Notes: a model not told the origin generated them from the sequence alone. DNA of 64,000 nt from [Leptolyngbya] sp. PCC 7376 (GCF_000316605.1 NC_019683.1:976036-1040035), one strand, 5' to 3'; positions 36,787 through 46,722 are shown, counted from the stretch's first letter. A program made the numbers and translations.

Positions 36787-37825
36787 TAGCAATTTCTAGT
36801 CGAGTGAGGTGCAATAGCAGCAATGTGTAAACCAGCATCGAATATCATCAAGGGTAATCTTGGAAAAAGCTACCTCAATTGCCTTGTCTAGAGCTAGATA
36901 AGTTCTTGCCCCGATACTTTTCAAGGTACTTTTCAACTTTGACCAGCAATTTTCAATGGGTGAAAAATCTGGAGAATAGGGAGGAAGGTAAATCAACTTA
37001 GCTCCCACGGCCTCAATCATTGTGCGTACTGACTCTCCTAAATGAATCGAACAGTTATCCATCACCACACATGCTCCCGCCCATAAGTTTGGTATTAACT
37101 TCTGGCTGATGAATGCTTCAAAGGTTAATCCATCCGTACTCCCCAGCAGATGATAATTAGCGACCATTCCCTTGAAGCCTAATGCTCCAATCAAAGAAAC
37201 ATTCTTGCCTCGTTTACTGGATTTCGGACTATAAGCTCGTTTCCCTTTCTCAGAACGTGCCCTCAGTCTTGTCATGGCTAAGTTCACGCCCGATTCATCG
37301 ATAAAAATCAAGTTTTTCGCTAGAGTCGCTTGCATTTTCTGCCAAAAATCATATCTGGCTTGTTGCACTCGTTTTGTCGCCTTAAGGTCTGGATAGAATG
37401 TTTTTTTTGAGGCTATATCCCATTCTTCTTAAGGTGCGATGCATGGTGCTATTGGCCACACGGAGACCAGTGCGTTTCTCCATCTCATCACATAGTTCCG
37501 CTAGCGTCGCATCGTTTTTCTTGGTGAGCAACTGGCGCAATATTGTTTGATGCTCTTCGTTTAATTTGGGAGGTGTTTGTTGGCTTCGTTTTTTCGGAGC
37601 AATCGACCCTGTCAGTCGTTTTTGGTCGAGGAGCTTTTGTACAAAACTTTTCGCCACTCCAAATTGTCGGGCAAGACTACTTTGACTCACACCACCCCTT
37701 TCGTAGGCATCCACTATTTTCTGTCTTAAGTCTAATGAGTAGGCTTTCGGCAAGATGCTACTTTCTTCCTCACCAGTCAACTCACCTATACTACTTCATA
37801 CACCTTGCTAGGCTGAAATTTGCTG
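36787..37825 (-). mobile_element. IS630-family element in hsdS, TA duplication intact
   Basis: 1039 bp, different from the IS630 type in the palindrome. Ends tagcaatttctag and its imperfect complement in gctgaaatttgctg, with TA on both sides (36785-36786 and 37826-37827). Clean excision would restore hsdS. Confidence 0.88.
36796..37780 (-). CDS. IS630 transposase encoded in two frames across an A8 run
   Basis: ORF A (37780-37382) holds the HTH half: KAYSLDLRQKIVDAYERGGV, then SQSSLARQFGVAKSFVQKLL. ORF B (to 36796) holds the DDE half: KNLIFIDESGVNLAMTR, CVVMDNCSIHLGE, LPPYSPDFSPIENCWSKLK. The frames meet at AAAAAAAA near 37402-37409. Reading across it in the other frame gives LKKTFYPDLKATKRVQQARY, as expected for a fused protein. 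Two-ORF IS630 elements often use slippage here, so this may be programmed rather than a mutation; a one-base insertion is the alternative. Confidence 0.75.
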
Positions 37826-38837
37826 TAAAGGCTATGTTTATTTTGCTGACAATGATGTTTTACTTGCAAAAATAACTCCATGCTTTGAAAACGGTAAACT
37901 AGGTATTGCGAGAAATCTAAAAAATGGCGTTGGGTTTGGGTCTAGTGAATATGTCGTTTTTCGTTCAAAGGGTGAGATAGATCCAGAATATCTATTTTAT
38001 TTTCTCTCACAGGATTGTTTTCGTATTGAAGGCGCACGCGTAATGTCTGGAGCTGTAGGACATAAGCGAGTTCCAAAAGAATTTATCGAAAACTATTTAA
38101 TTCCTGTTCCACCACTTGAAGAGCAGAAGCAGATTGTCAATATTTTAGATGAGGTTTTTGAGGTGATCGCCCTTGTAGAAGACAACACCAAAAGAAATCT
38201 AGCTAATGCCGATGAACTCTTCGAGAGCTATCTAAACAAAATTTTCACAGAGAAAGAGGATGAATGGATTGAAGAAAAATTAGGCACAATCGCTGATTTT
38301 AGAAATGGTCTTAACTTCACAAAAAGCAGCAGAGGTGAAGTCATTAAAATTGTTGGGGTAAAAGATTTTCAAAATCACTTTTTTATTCAGGATAATCAAT
38401 TGGAATCGGTGACAATAGATTCTACTATTAAAGAAATAGATATTCTTAAGGAAGGAGATATTTTGACTGTTCGTTCTAATGGAAATAAAGAGCTAATTGG
38501 ACGTTGTATACTTGCAAATAAGCTCACAGAGAAAACATCTCATTCTTGGTTTACAATTAGAATTAAAATCACGAAAGATAATGTTTTCCCACAATTTTCA
38601 GTCTATTTTTTGAAATCCAGTAAGTTGCGAAAAAAATTGACTGAAAGTGGTGGTGGAATTAACATTAGTAGCCTAAATCAAAAAAGCTTATCATTGCTGG
38701 AATTAACTTTTCCTTCTTTAGAAAAACAAAAAGTAATTGTCGAACAAATAAAGCAGTTATCGATTGAGACGCAAAAGCTCGAAAGTATCTATCAGCGCAA
38801 ATTAGAAGTCCTTGCCGAGTTAAAACAATCTATCCTA

Positions 38838-39894
38838 ACGTGAGTTCTGGATAAGGAAAGAAAAGGAGAAAGTCCATATCGTGGAAGTTGTAACGAATCC
38901 ACGGCTTTCTCCCATGTCCAGTCTAGAGGCTCTGTTTTGCCATGTTAATGATTTCTGCCAAGTCTTTGAACCCTTATGGCATCAAGCGTTACTCAGCTCT
39001 GGCAAAAAATACCGTCGCCGTCAGAGAAGCCTCAGTCTGAGTGAGGTGATGACTATTCTCATTGCTTTCCATCAATCTCACTATCGAAATTTCAAGCATT
39101 TCTATCTCATCAAGGTGAAATGCGATTGGCAACAAGAGTTTCCTCTAGCTGTGAGCTATCAACGCTTTGTGACATGGATACTTTCGAGCTTGATTCCTCT
39201 CTGTACATATCTGCGACGATGCTTCGGACAATACACTGGTATTAGCTTCATTGATGCCACCAGCATCAAGGTTTGCCATAATCGCCGTATCTCTCAACAC
39301 CGTGTTTTTGAAGGTTGCGCGGCAAGGGGCAAGACTTCGGTGGGATGGTTCTTCGGCTTCAAACTACACCTGGTCATCAATGAGCGAGGAGAATTACTCA
39401 ACGTCCAAGTGACGCCCGGAAATACCGATGACCGCCAACCTATAGTGGAGTTATGGCAAGACTTATGGGGTAAAGTCTTTGCCGATAAAGGCTATGTCTC
39501 ACAATCTTTAGCCCAGCATCTTCAAGAGGAACATGAGGTGACCCTAATGGCTGAACCTCGTCGAAATATGAAGCATCATTTGATGGTTTATCAAGATAAA
39601 CTTTTTGCTCGTAAGCGGGCTTTGATTGAGACAGTTATTGACCAACTGAAGAACATCTCACAGATTGAACATTCCCGACATCGCAGTCCCACAAACTTTT
39701 GTGTGAACTTGCTGTGTGGGCTGATTGCTTACTGCCATCAACCCAAAAAACCTTCTTTACAGCTTGATTAGACCTATCATTCCTTATCCAGAACTCACGT
39801 TACATAGATAAAATTCCAAACAAACTCTTGATTTATAGGAGTTTCAGTCTAACTTGTCGGAATTTCATCCTAATTCCTTAACCCGAACTCACGT
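38838..39894 (+). mobile_element. IS982 element plus 94-bp tail, moved as one unit
   Basis: A 7-bp direct repeat tatccta (38831-38837 and 39895-39901) brackets not just IS982 (38838-39800) but also a 94-bp tail that finishes in a second IS982-type end (ttaacccgaactcacgt at 39878-39894). The tail matches, with a few changes, the sequence at 13388-13464 and its mirror copy. So the transposase used the outer end and carried neighbouring DNA. Confidence 0.82.
38881..39771 (+). CDS. IS982 family transposase (B-type, intact)
   Basis: 296 residues with no stop or frameshift. Landmarks SFIDATSIKVCHN, TSVGWFFGFKLHLVINERGE, FADKGYVSQ and [14 protein letters not shown] are all present. It is the intact parent type of the two broken B copies (12338 and 20800), so it can supply transposase to them. 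It starts with GTG at 38881 in the context atatcgtggaagtt. Confidence 0.9.
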   Translation: MEVVTNPRLSPMSSLEALFCHVNDFCQVFEPLWHQALLSSGKKYRRRQRSLSLSEVMTILIAFHQSHYRNFKHFYLIKVKCDWQQEFPLAVSYQRFVTWILSSLIPLCTYLRRCFGQYTGISFIDATSIKVCHNRRISQHRVFEGCAARGKTSVGWFFGFKLHLVINERGELLNVQVTPGNTDDRQPIVELWQDLWGKVFADKGYVSQSLAQHLQEEHEVTLMAEPRRNMKHHLMVYQDKLFARKRALIETVIDQLKNISQIEHSRHRSPTNFCVNLLCGLIAYCHQPKKPSLQLD

Positions 39895-39975
39895 TATCCT
39901 ACAAAAATCCTTCACCGGACAATTCACCCAGTAGATCAAGCTAAAATGTACAAAATAGACAAAACGTAAATTGTC

Positions 39976-40275
39976 ATGCAGACCTACACCCTCACCGAAG
40001 TCCGCAACCAGCACGGCAAAATCTTTGACCGCGCCAAACTTGAACCCGTCCTAATCACCAAACAGAAACGCCCCAGCCACGTCATCCTGTCCGCCGAAGC
40101 CTACCAAAAACTAATCGAACACATCCAAACCCTCACCGGAGAAGATCAACCCCCCAATCCAGTGTCAGCAGACAACAAACCCCGTATCCCCGGACTTCTT
40201 CAGGGCAAGCTAAGCGACACATTTTTTGAACCCCTACCCGAATCAGAACTACAACAATGGGAAATCGCTATCTAA
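39976..40275 (+). CDS. Phd/YefM-type antitoxin
   Basis: 99 residues. The N-terminal MQTYTLTEVRNQHGKIFDRA, then PVLITKQKRPSHVILSAEAY is the Phd/YefM DNA-binding fold, in which a beta strand and helix contact the operator. The Pro-rich C-terminal segment would neutralise the toxin. The stop overlaps the toxin gene by 19 bp, giving translational coupling. It is expected to repress its own promoter together with the toxin. The pair sits between hsdS and hsdR, where it could stabilise the locus. Confidence 0.85.
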   Translation: MQTYTLTEVRNQHGKIFDRAKLEPVLITKQKRPSHVILSAEAYQKLIEHIQTLTGEDQPPNPVSADNKPRIPGLLQGKLSDTFFEPLPESELQQWEIAI

Positions 40276-40661
40276 TCGACACCCATATCCTGTTGTGGTG
40301 GATTTTCAACGACCCAAAACTAGATCAAACCAGCCAAACCACCATCAAAGATCCGCAAAACCAAATATTAGTTAGCAGTGCATCCGCATGGGAAATCGCC
40401 ACAAAGTACCGCATCAGCAAACTCCCAGAAGCAAAAGAATTGCTGGAAAACTACCAACAAATTCTGATGCAAGCCCAGTTTCTCGAACTGAGTATTACGA
40501 CAGCCCACGCCCTGAGAGCTGGATTATTACCCATTGAGCATCGAGACCCCTTCGACCGGATGATCATGGCACAGAGTGAACTCGAACAAATCCCAGTCAT
40601 CACCCATGACCCTGCCTTCCAAACAGAATTCATCACCATCATCCCCGCCTCCAGACAATGA
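40257..40661 (+). CDS. PIN-domain toxin (VapC-like ribonuclease)
   Basis: 134 residues. PIN-domain acidic residues are visible: Asp in YLIDTHILLWW, Glu in SASAWEIATKYR, and the Asp cluster in HRDPFDRMIMAQ. Such toxins cleave RNA when the antitoxin is lost. It partners the overlapping Phd-like protein, an association common in cyanobacteria. Its stop codon overlaps the ATG of hsdR (ATGA at 40658), so the toxin-antitoxin pair is translationally linked into the restriction operon. Confidence 0.87.
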   Translation: MGNRYLIDTHILLWWIFNDPKLDQTSQTTIKDPQNQILVSSASAWEIATKYRISKLPEAKELLENYQQILMQAQFLELSITTAHALRAGLLPIEHRDPFDRMIMAQSELEQIPVITHDPAFQTEFITIIPASRQ

Positions 40662-42769
40662 ATGAATCAGAAACCAGAGCCGAACTGATTGCCCTGCCCT
40701 TAAAGCAGCAGGCTGGGGAGAGATGAAAGACAGTCGTATCAAGAGAGAAGTTATCGCCCCCGGTCGGTTAGTCGGTTCTGGCAAGCGCAGCCGTTCTAAA
40801 TATTGTGACTATGTACTGGTCTATAAAAATCAAAAATTAGCTGCCCTCGAAGCAAAAAAACGAGATTTACACCCCACCGAAGAACTCGGACAAGCAAAAG
40901 ATTACGCAGAACGATTAAAAACCCCCTTTGCCCTCTGCACCAACGGCGAAAAAATCTATCAAGTCGATATGCGAACAGGGGAAGAAAAATATATAGACCA
41001 ATACCCCAGCCCAGCCGAACTCTGGGGACTGACCTACCCCACCGAAAACCATTGGCGAAACCGATTTTCAGAGATTCCCTTTGAAGACAAAGGCGGCACA
41101 TGGGAAGCCCGCTACTACCAACACAATGCCATCGAAGCCGTCCTAGCAGCCATTAGCCATGGCGAAAACCGGATGTTGCTGACCCTTGCCACTGGCACTG
41201 GCAAAACCTTTATTGCCTTTCAACTCGCATGGAAACTATTCCAGAGCAAATGGAACATCAGCGGTGAACCGACCCACCGACCCCGAATATTATTTCTCGC
41301 TGACCGAAATATCCTCGCCAACCAAGCCTTTAACTCTTTCGGAGCCTTCCCAGAAGATGCCCTCGTTCGCATCGAACCCAAAGAAATCAAGAAAAAAGGC
41401 AAAGTCCCAAAAAATGGCAGTCTATTTTTCACCATCTTCCAAACCTTTATGAGCGAGAAAAGTGAAGCAGAAACAGCCCACTTTTATGACTATGCTCCCG
41501 ACTTCTTTGACTTTGTGATCATCGATGAATGTCACCGAGGCGGCGCTAACGACGAAAGCACATGGCGTAAAATCCTCGAATACTTTTCTTCGGCCGTTCA
41601 ACTAGGCTTAACCGCCACTCCCAAACGAGATCTCAATGGCGACACCTACAAATACTTTGGCGAACCCCTCTACTACCTATTCCCTCAAAGAAGGCATTAA
41701 CGATGGCTACCTGACTCCCTTCAAAGTCGTGCAGTTCACCACAACCCTCGACGAATACCAATACGACCCTGATGATGATTTGCTCGAAGGCGAGATCGAT
41801 ACAGACAAAGTTTATGAAGAAAAAGACTTTAACCGCATCATCGAGATGGAAGAGCGGGAAAAACAACGAGTACAGCTTTTCATGGAAGCCATTAACCAGA
41901 ATGAAAAAACCTTAGTTTTCTGCGCCACCCAAGACCATGCCCTAGTGGTACGGGATCTGATTAACCAGATGAAAATCAGCACCGACCCAAACTACTGTGT
42001 GAGAGTCACTGCAAACGATGGCAGCATTGGCGAAACAAACCTTAAAACCTTTCAGGACAACGAAAAAACGATTCCCACCATCCTCACCACCTCCAGAAAA
42101 CTCTCTACCGGGGTAGATGCTCGCAACGTCCGAAATATTGTGCTGATGCGTCCCATTAAATCGATGATCGAATTTAAACAAATCATCGGTCGCGGTACAA
42201 GACTTTTCGATAACAAAGACTATTTCACCATTTACGATTTCGTGAAAGCCTACGAACATTTTCAAGATGAGGAATGGGACGGCGAACCCCAAGAACCCGT
42301 AGTTGTTGACCCAAAATCTGGCAATGGATCAGATCGAGCAAAAGACAGGCCTGATAATCCTTATACAGTTGAACCCAAAGGAACAAACCGTAAAGTCAAA
42401 ATCAAATTAGCTGACGGGAAAGAACGAGAACTCGAACAGACCCAAACCACCACTTTTTGGAGTGCAGACGGTAAACCCATTTCTGCTGAAGAATTTATCA
42501 AAAAACTGTTTGGTGATATTCCCGACCTATTCCAAGATGAAACCGAATTACGCACCCTTTGGAGCCGTCCTGATACCCGTAAATCGTTACTCACCGGACT
42601 CACAGAAAAAGGCTATGGCGATGCAGAACTGAAGGTGATCGCCCGGATTATCAATGCCGAAAAAAGCGATATCTATGACGTGCTCACCTACATTGCCTAT
42701 GCAGCCAAACCGATCACCAGAGAAGATCGGGTTATCAAGCATAAGGATTTGATTTTTTGGCGTTGGTGA
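40658..42769 (+). pseudogene. hsdR: Type I restriction subunit HsdR, frameshifted and truncated
   Basis: DNA translocase/endonuclease subunit. The start MNESETRAELIAL overlaps the toxin stop; a frameshift near 40695 moves to ALKAAGWGEMKDSRIKREV. The nuclease domain (CDYVLVYKNQKLAALEAKK), the helicase Walker A (LATGTGKTFIAF) and the DEAH-like box (VIIDECHRGG) are intact. A second one-base insertion near 41676 turns EPLYTYSLKEG into EPLYYLFPQ. The second helicase half (ILTTSRKLSTGVDARNVRNI, IIGRGTRLF) continues to 42769, where it ends abruptly (KHKDLIFWRW) next to an IS1 element. The usual C-terminal domain of 100 or more residues is absent. The nuclease is inactive as written. Confidence 0.88.
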
Positions 42770-42774
42770 ATTGA

Positions 42775-43506
42775 GGTATGAATCTATGAGGGTCGAGGGA
42801 TAGGAACATCCCAGAACTTGAGATAGTGAATCAGCAATCGAATCGAATGCTCTAACATTTCCACAGACTTTGAATAACATAAGGTCTTTCGATGGAGTCG
42901 AGCGAGATAATGCCGCAATCGAGTGTTCTCTCCTTCGACGCGAGTCATATAGGTCTTACTGACAATCTGGTCCCCATCGGGTACAAAGATGGGATAAACT
43001 TTCCAGCCATCTGTGACGTAAAAGAAGCATCTCCAGAGACTAACGATTGCCCATAGTGGCTTGAATGTCTCTGCACTTCTGTCACCAATAGTCCAAGCAA
43101 GAATACCTGGTTGAAAGTGGTCTACGGCAGTCCAGAGCCAGACCTTATTTTTTTAGCACCGACGAATGTTTGAAGTTCATCGAGTTCGCCAACCTGAGGC
43201 ACCTGCTCAGGTGCATAAGCATCAGGTAGCAATTCAGCGACTTCTTTGACCCAAGTGATTACGGTAGTGTGGTGCACTCCTTTCACCCGTTCAATGGCTC
43301 GAAAGCCCATACCGTTGGCATACATTTTGAGGCCTTCACGTTTGAAGGACTTTGAGTAGCCGAGCTGGCTGTAGCGGTCGATAAACTGACGACCGCAATC
43401 TACACAGATGTGATTCTGTTTGCCTTTTTTCTTTCCGTTCTTACGGATATGAGCAGATTGGCATTCTGGACATTCCATTGGGTCTGCATCCTCAAATTCA
43501 TACTCC
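42775..43506 (-). mobile_element. IS1-family element
   Basis: 732 bp with imperfect inverted ends ggtatgaatctatgagg (42775) and cctcaaattcatactcc (to 43506). The transposase is encoded in two overlapping frames. It abuts the truncated hsdR on one side and an IS982 remnant on the other. Confidence 0.85.
42784..43478 (-). CDS. IS1 transposase InsA/InsB by -1 frameshift
   Basis: Frame A (43478-43122) has the zinc-ribbon MECPECQSAHIRKNG, CVDCGRQFIDRYSQ and the HTH VKGVHHTTVITWVKEV. At GCTAAAAAAATAAGG (near 43143) a shift of -1 continues as KKNKVWLWTAVDHFQPGILA, then the catalytic part ending HYLKFWDVPIPRPS at 42784. The A7 slippery run matches the programmed frameshift known for IS1, so the transposase can probably be made. 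Confidence 0.8.
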
Positions 43507-43520
43507 TATTCTGCAACGCC

Positions 43521-44131
43521 CTTATCCGAACTCACGTTATTTATGTGACTGTTATGGAGATTGCACAGGCATTAGTTTCATTGATGCCACCAGTATCAAA
43601 GTTTGTCACAATCGCCGTATTGTCCGACATCGAGTCTTTAACGGTCATGCCGCTAGAGGGAAAACCTCTATTGGGTGGTTCTTTGGCTTCAAACTCCATC
43701 TGGTCATTAATGATCGGGGAGAATTACTTCATGTACAAATCACTCCTGGCAATATTGATGACAGAAAGCCTGTCGTCGAACTGTTACGGAATTTATTCAG
43801 CAAAGTCTTTGGAGATAAGGGCTATGTGTCCCAAGCTCTGGCACAACATCTCAAAGAAGAACATGATGTGATGTTAATTGCTAAGCCTCGCCGCAATATG
43901 AAGAATCGCTTGATGCTCTGGCAAGATACATTCATCGCTCATAAACGAGCTTTGATTGAAACAGTGATTGACCAACTGAAGAACATTTCTCAGATTGAGC
44001 ATTCTCGCCATCGTAGTCCAGCGAACTTCTGCGTCAATTTGCTCTGTGGCTTGATTGCCTCTTGTCATCAGCCTAAGATACCTTCTCTCCAACTCAATTA
44101 GAGTCTCTTTTCCTTATCCAGAACTCACGTC
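43521..44131 (+). pseudogene. IS982 remnant (A-type, C-terminal two thirds)
   Basis: An IS982 end (cttatccgaactcacgt, 43521-43537) is fused directly to the middle of an A-type transposase (LCDCYGDCTGISFIDATSIK ...). It runs to LQLN at 44101 and the normal right end at 44131. The first ~115 codons are missing. This is an internal deletion derivative that keeps both ends. Confidence 0.8.
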
Positions 44132-44216
44132 AGGTTAGATAATTAAATCTATTGCTAGGCGATCGCCCCTTGAATATCTCAATCGACTCAAACTTTTGTG
44201 AGGTTATGCAGCGAAA

Positions 44217-45098
44217 TCAGAATCCAGAACACTCTGCTGAGTCATTCTTTTTACGAGATGCAGCGCCAAACATGCCGAGAATGGCAGGGAGAATCATGGC
44301 AGGAGTCGGCACCTCATTCGGATGATCTGAAAAAGATTCGTAATGGCCAGCAAGCATATCGTTATTACATTCCATCGCGAGATGATACAGGGCTTTCCCT
44401 GTTGGGAGTAATCCTTTATCAAAGGTAAATGCGATCAGCTCTGAGCCAGCATTCCCAAAAAAGTCAAAATCTAGTCCCAAGCTATTCACATTGGAGATAA
44501 ATTCGATATCGCCAATTTTCGTCCCTAAACTAATTGATGTAGGTGTAGCTTGATCTAAATCGAAATAGGAATCGTCATAGACCAGATCCCCAATTTTCGG
44601 TGTAACTCCATTCCCTAAGACACTGTCGTTATATTCCTGCAAAGAATTCCAACCAGAATTAATGTCTGACACGGATGTTGCTGTCACGTTGCTATAAATA
44701 CCGAGCTCAGAAACACCGGAATCATTATTCGCAGCAAAATGAATGCCAAATAATTCGCCGTTCGTTTCATCTAAACTTTTGCCAGTGAAATTCAACAGAA
44801 TGTCAGCAAAATGAACTTTGCCATCTTCTGCCGAAAGGGAATCAACACCATTTTCTAAATTGACATTGGAGCTAATGGCCACGGTAACGGTGTCATCAAC
44901 CACTCTATAGGCGGTGCCAAAAATTTCATAGAGTCCATTTCCATTGGCGTCGAATGGTGTGGAGTCGTTATAGGTATCAATCGAATAATTCCAGCCATTA
45001 TGCACAACAAATGCATCGGCTGGTCTTTCCACGGCAAAGCCTCCAGTGATCGCCCCAACGGTCATCAAGCCCAATCCCAATCCTTTTCGGAGTTTCAT
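44217..45098 (-). CDS. PTPA-CTERM secreted protein, paralog 1
   Basis: 293 residues. Signal sequence MKLRKGLGLGLMTVGAITGG...ADA, then a ~240-residue domain starting FVVHNGWNYSIDTYNDS. It ends in a sorting signal: VPTPAMILPAILGMFGAASR, then a basic/polar tail. PTPA-CTERM/PEP-CTERM signals direct processing by a cyanobacterial exosortase at the cell envelope. The body matches paralogs 2 and 3 (NGWNYSIDTYND versus DGWNYEIDTFND; LFGIHFAANNDSGVSELGIY). A 17-bp tandem repeat precedes it (45153-45186). This copy lacks the dyad pair seen upstream of the others. Function unknown; possibly surface or extracellular matrix. Confidence 0.82.
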   Translation of the reverse strand: MKLRKGLGLGLMTVGAITGGFAVERPADAFVVHNGWNYSIDTYNDSTPFDANGNGLYEIFGTAYRVVDDTVTVAISSNVNLENGVDSLSAEDGKVHFADILLNFTGKSLDETNGELFGIHFAANNDSGVSELGIYSNVTATSVSDINSGWNSLQEYNDSVLGNGVTPKIGDLVYDDSYFDLDQATPTSISLGTKIGDIEFISNVNSLGLDFDFFGNAGSELIAFTFDKGLLPTGKALYHLAMECNNDMLAGHYESFSDHPNEVPTPAMILPAILGMFGAASRKKNDSAECSGF

Positions 45099-45152
45099 AT
45101 CTACCCAATCCTTAAGCTCTAACTACATGTTTCTGTAGTAGATGCAGTCGAG

Positions 45153-45186
45153 TTATCCAAAGCGACACTTTATCCAAAGCGACACT
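45153..45186. repeat. 17-bp tandem repeat upstream of paralog 1
   Basis: ttatccaaagcgacact occurs twice in tandem, 55-88 bp upstream of the start at 45098. It may be a slippage duplication. Confidence 0.85.
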
Positions 45187-45350
45187 CGATTCGTCAACAC
45201 CTTAACATCAGTTTTTTGAGATTGTGCTGGATTATTAAGAGACAAGAAAATAGGCGATCGCCGGTCAAGACAACAAAGTATCTATGAGGCGATCGCCTAA
45301 CGCAATCAAGGATATTTTAAGAAAAGACAGATTATGAGGAGAATGCAATG

Positions 45351-46241
45351 CTATGCGAGTTCATCTTCCGCATCTTTCTTGCGGGATGCAGCGCCAAACA
45401 TACCAAGAATCGTCGGCAGAATTACAGCAGGAGTCGGAACAGCTTCTCCTTCAAAAGCACCACCAATCACATCGTTATTACACTCAAATCCAAGGTGATA
45501 TAGACCTTTGCCTCTGGGGAAGAAGCCTGACTCAAACGTAAAGGCGATCGTATGAACACCTTCTTTTCTTGATGGATGGAAATAACCGAAATCTAAACCT
45601 AAACTTGCGACTTCTTCAACATCGAGCATGTCAATATCGCCCACTTTTGTACCAGAAGCAATAGAGTTTAGAGGCTGAGCCAATTCGCCACCAAAATATG
45701 CATCGTCATTCTTGAAGATCGAGCCATCGCCAATGCTAGCGGTAACACCTTTATTACTTAGTTTTTTATTATATTTTTTGAGATTCTTCTGATGATAATT
45801 GCCAGCTGCCATTTGAGCCGTTACGTCGCTATACACGCCAACAGGAACGAGAGAGTCACTATTTGGTGCAAAACGAATACCGAAGAGATCTGCATTTTCA
45901 CTGGCTGTTTGTAGGTCATCACCAGAGAAATTAAAAATGAGATCACCAAAATCTAATCTTCCATCATCTGAAGCACCGTTTGAGCGCCCATCTTCTAGAT
46001 CCATATTGGAGTTAATAGCGATTGTTGTAATGCCATTAGCAACTTTATAGGCCATGCCATAGATTTCATAGCCACTATTACCATGGCGATTAAAGCCTAA
46101 GCCATCATTGAAAGTATCTATTTCATAATTCCAGCCATCTTTAACAACGAAGGCATCCGCTGGTTTCACATCAGCAAGAAAACTACCGGCGATCGCCCCA
46201 GTAACAACTAAACCCAAACCCAATACTTTTTTGACGTTCAT
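45351..46241 (-). CDS. PTPA-CTERM secreted protein, paralog 2
   Basis: I choose ATG 46241 (MNVKKVLGLGLVVTGAIAGS) rather than the longer frame to 46319: this gives 296 residues, places the signal peptide at the N-terminus and equals paralog 3. The mature part starts FVVKDGWNYEIDTFND. The sorting signal is VPTPAVILPTILGMFGAASR with the tail KKDAEDELA. It is closest to paralog 3 (SNADLFGIRFAPNSDS, DAYFGG versus DDYFGG, IASGTKVGDI, LGLDFGYFH). The upstream region is also shared with paralog 3, including two CCGT-N6-ACGG dyads and a TATAGT box. Confidence 0.83.
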   Translation of the reverse strand: MNVKKVLGLGLVVTGAIAGSFLADVKPADAFVVKDGWNYEIDTFNDGLGFNRHGNSGYEIYGMAYKVANGITTIAINSNMDLEDGRSNGASDDGRLDFGDLIFNFSGDDLQTASENADLFGIRFAPNSDSLVPVGVYSDVTAQMAAGNYHQKNLKKYNKKLSNKGVTASIGDGSIFKNDDAYFGGELAQPLNSIASGTKVGDIDMLDVEEVASLGLDFGYFHPSRKEGVHTIAFTFESGFFPRGKGLYHLGFECNNDVIGGAFEGEAVPTPAVILPTILGMFGAASRKKDAEDELA

Positions 46242-46347
46242 CTTTTTACCCAATCTCAAGAATTTATCTATGTTTTCTCTGAAGTCGATACAGCCTAAAT
46301 CTTTCCCAGATGAGAACACTATAAGGAAACCCTAAGGATACTCACAT

Positions 46348-46453
46348 CCGTATTTAAACGGAGGTTTTCAGAGATTCATGGAAGCTTTAAAGGACAAAAA
46401 TAAGACCTCTCTTTTTTCAGATCAGACTTTATAAAATATCCGTTTTAATACGG
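46348..46453 (-). promoter_or_regulatory. Pair of CCGT-N6-ACGG dyads upstream of paralog 2
   Basis: ccgtatttaaacgg (46348-46361) and ccgttttaatacgg (46440-46453), 92 bp apart, begin 107 bp upstream of the start codon. A probable operator for a dimeric regulator; inferred from symmetry and conservation with paralog 3. Confidence 0.5.
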
Positions 46454-46589
46454 TGATAAATTCTTTTTCTTATCCTTATTTTCTATATCCACATAAGTGT
46501 TTCCTTTTGCATTTCTCTGTAAGAATCAAATGGTCAACAAAGCAGATCGAGCAAAATGGCGATCGCCACATAGATAAATAAAGAAAAAG

Positions 46590-46644
46590 CGACCCCAGAA
46601 GTTTTTCACTCGATGCAATACGAGGAAAATAACTTTTGGGGTCG
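46590..46644 (-). terminator. Long-stem terminator of paralog 3
   Basis: On the minus strand cgacccca and tggggtcg pair, extended inward by aagtt/aactt with small bulges. A T-rich stretch (ctttttctttatt) follows. It lies 79 bp after the stop of paralog 3. Confidence 0.7.
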
Positions 46645-46722
46645 TTAGAGAGTTCATTGGCGATCGCCCAACGCCATCAAAACTCTCTTATATAAAAGTC
46701 AATTGATAAAGAAGACTCAAAG

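Larger units (their letters stand above)
36609..39934 (+). pseudogene. hsdS: Type I specificity subunit HsdS, interrupted twice by IS elements
   Basis: HsdS recognises the target DNA through two variable domains. The pieces are 36609-36786 (MMNWEVKKISEVCKIKPQKK...EDVY), 37828-38837 (KGYVYFADNDVLLAKITPCF..., conserved repeat VPPLEEQKQIVNILDEVF, second variable domain, FPSLEKQKVIVEQIKQLS) and 39902-39934 (QKSFTGQFTQ). Removing the IS630 element with one TA, and the IS982-derived unit with one 7-bp repeat, rebuilds one continuous frame ...EDVYKGYVYF... and ...LKQSILQKSFTGQ.... Both insertions are therefore recent. With the second insert, the frame ends four codons early-style at TGA 38841, supplied by the IS end. 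Confidence 0.9.
46242..46722. other. Spacer between paralogs 2 and 3
   Basis: 481 bp holding the promoter region of paralog 2 (dyads at 46348 and 46440, TATAGT on the minus strand at 46318-46323) and the terminator of paralog 3 (46590-46644). No gene seen. Confidence 0.6.

Noticed and set aside
43122-43478. IS1 InsA frame as a complete transposase
   Set aside because: It lacks the catalytic part, which lies in the -1 frame beyond the A7 run.
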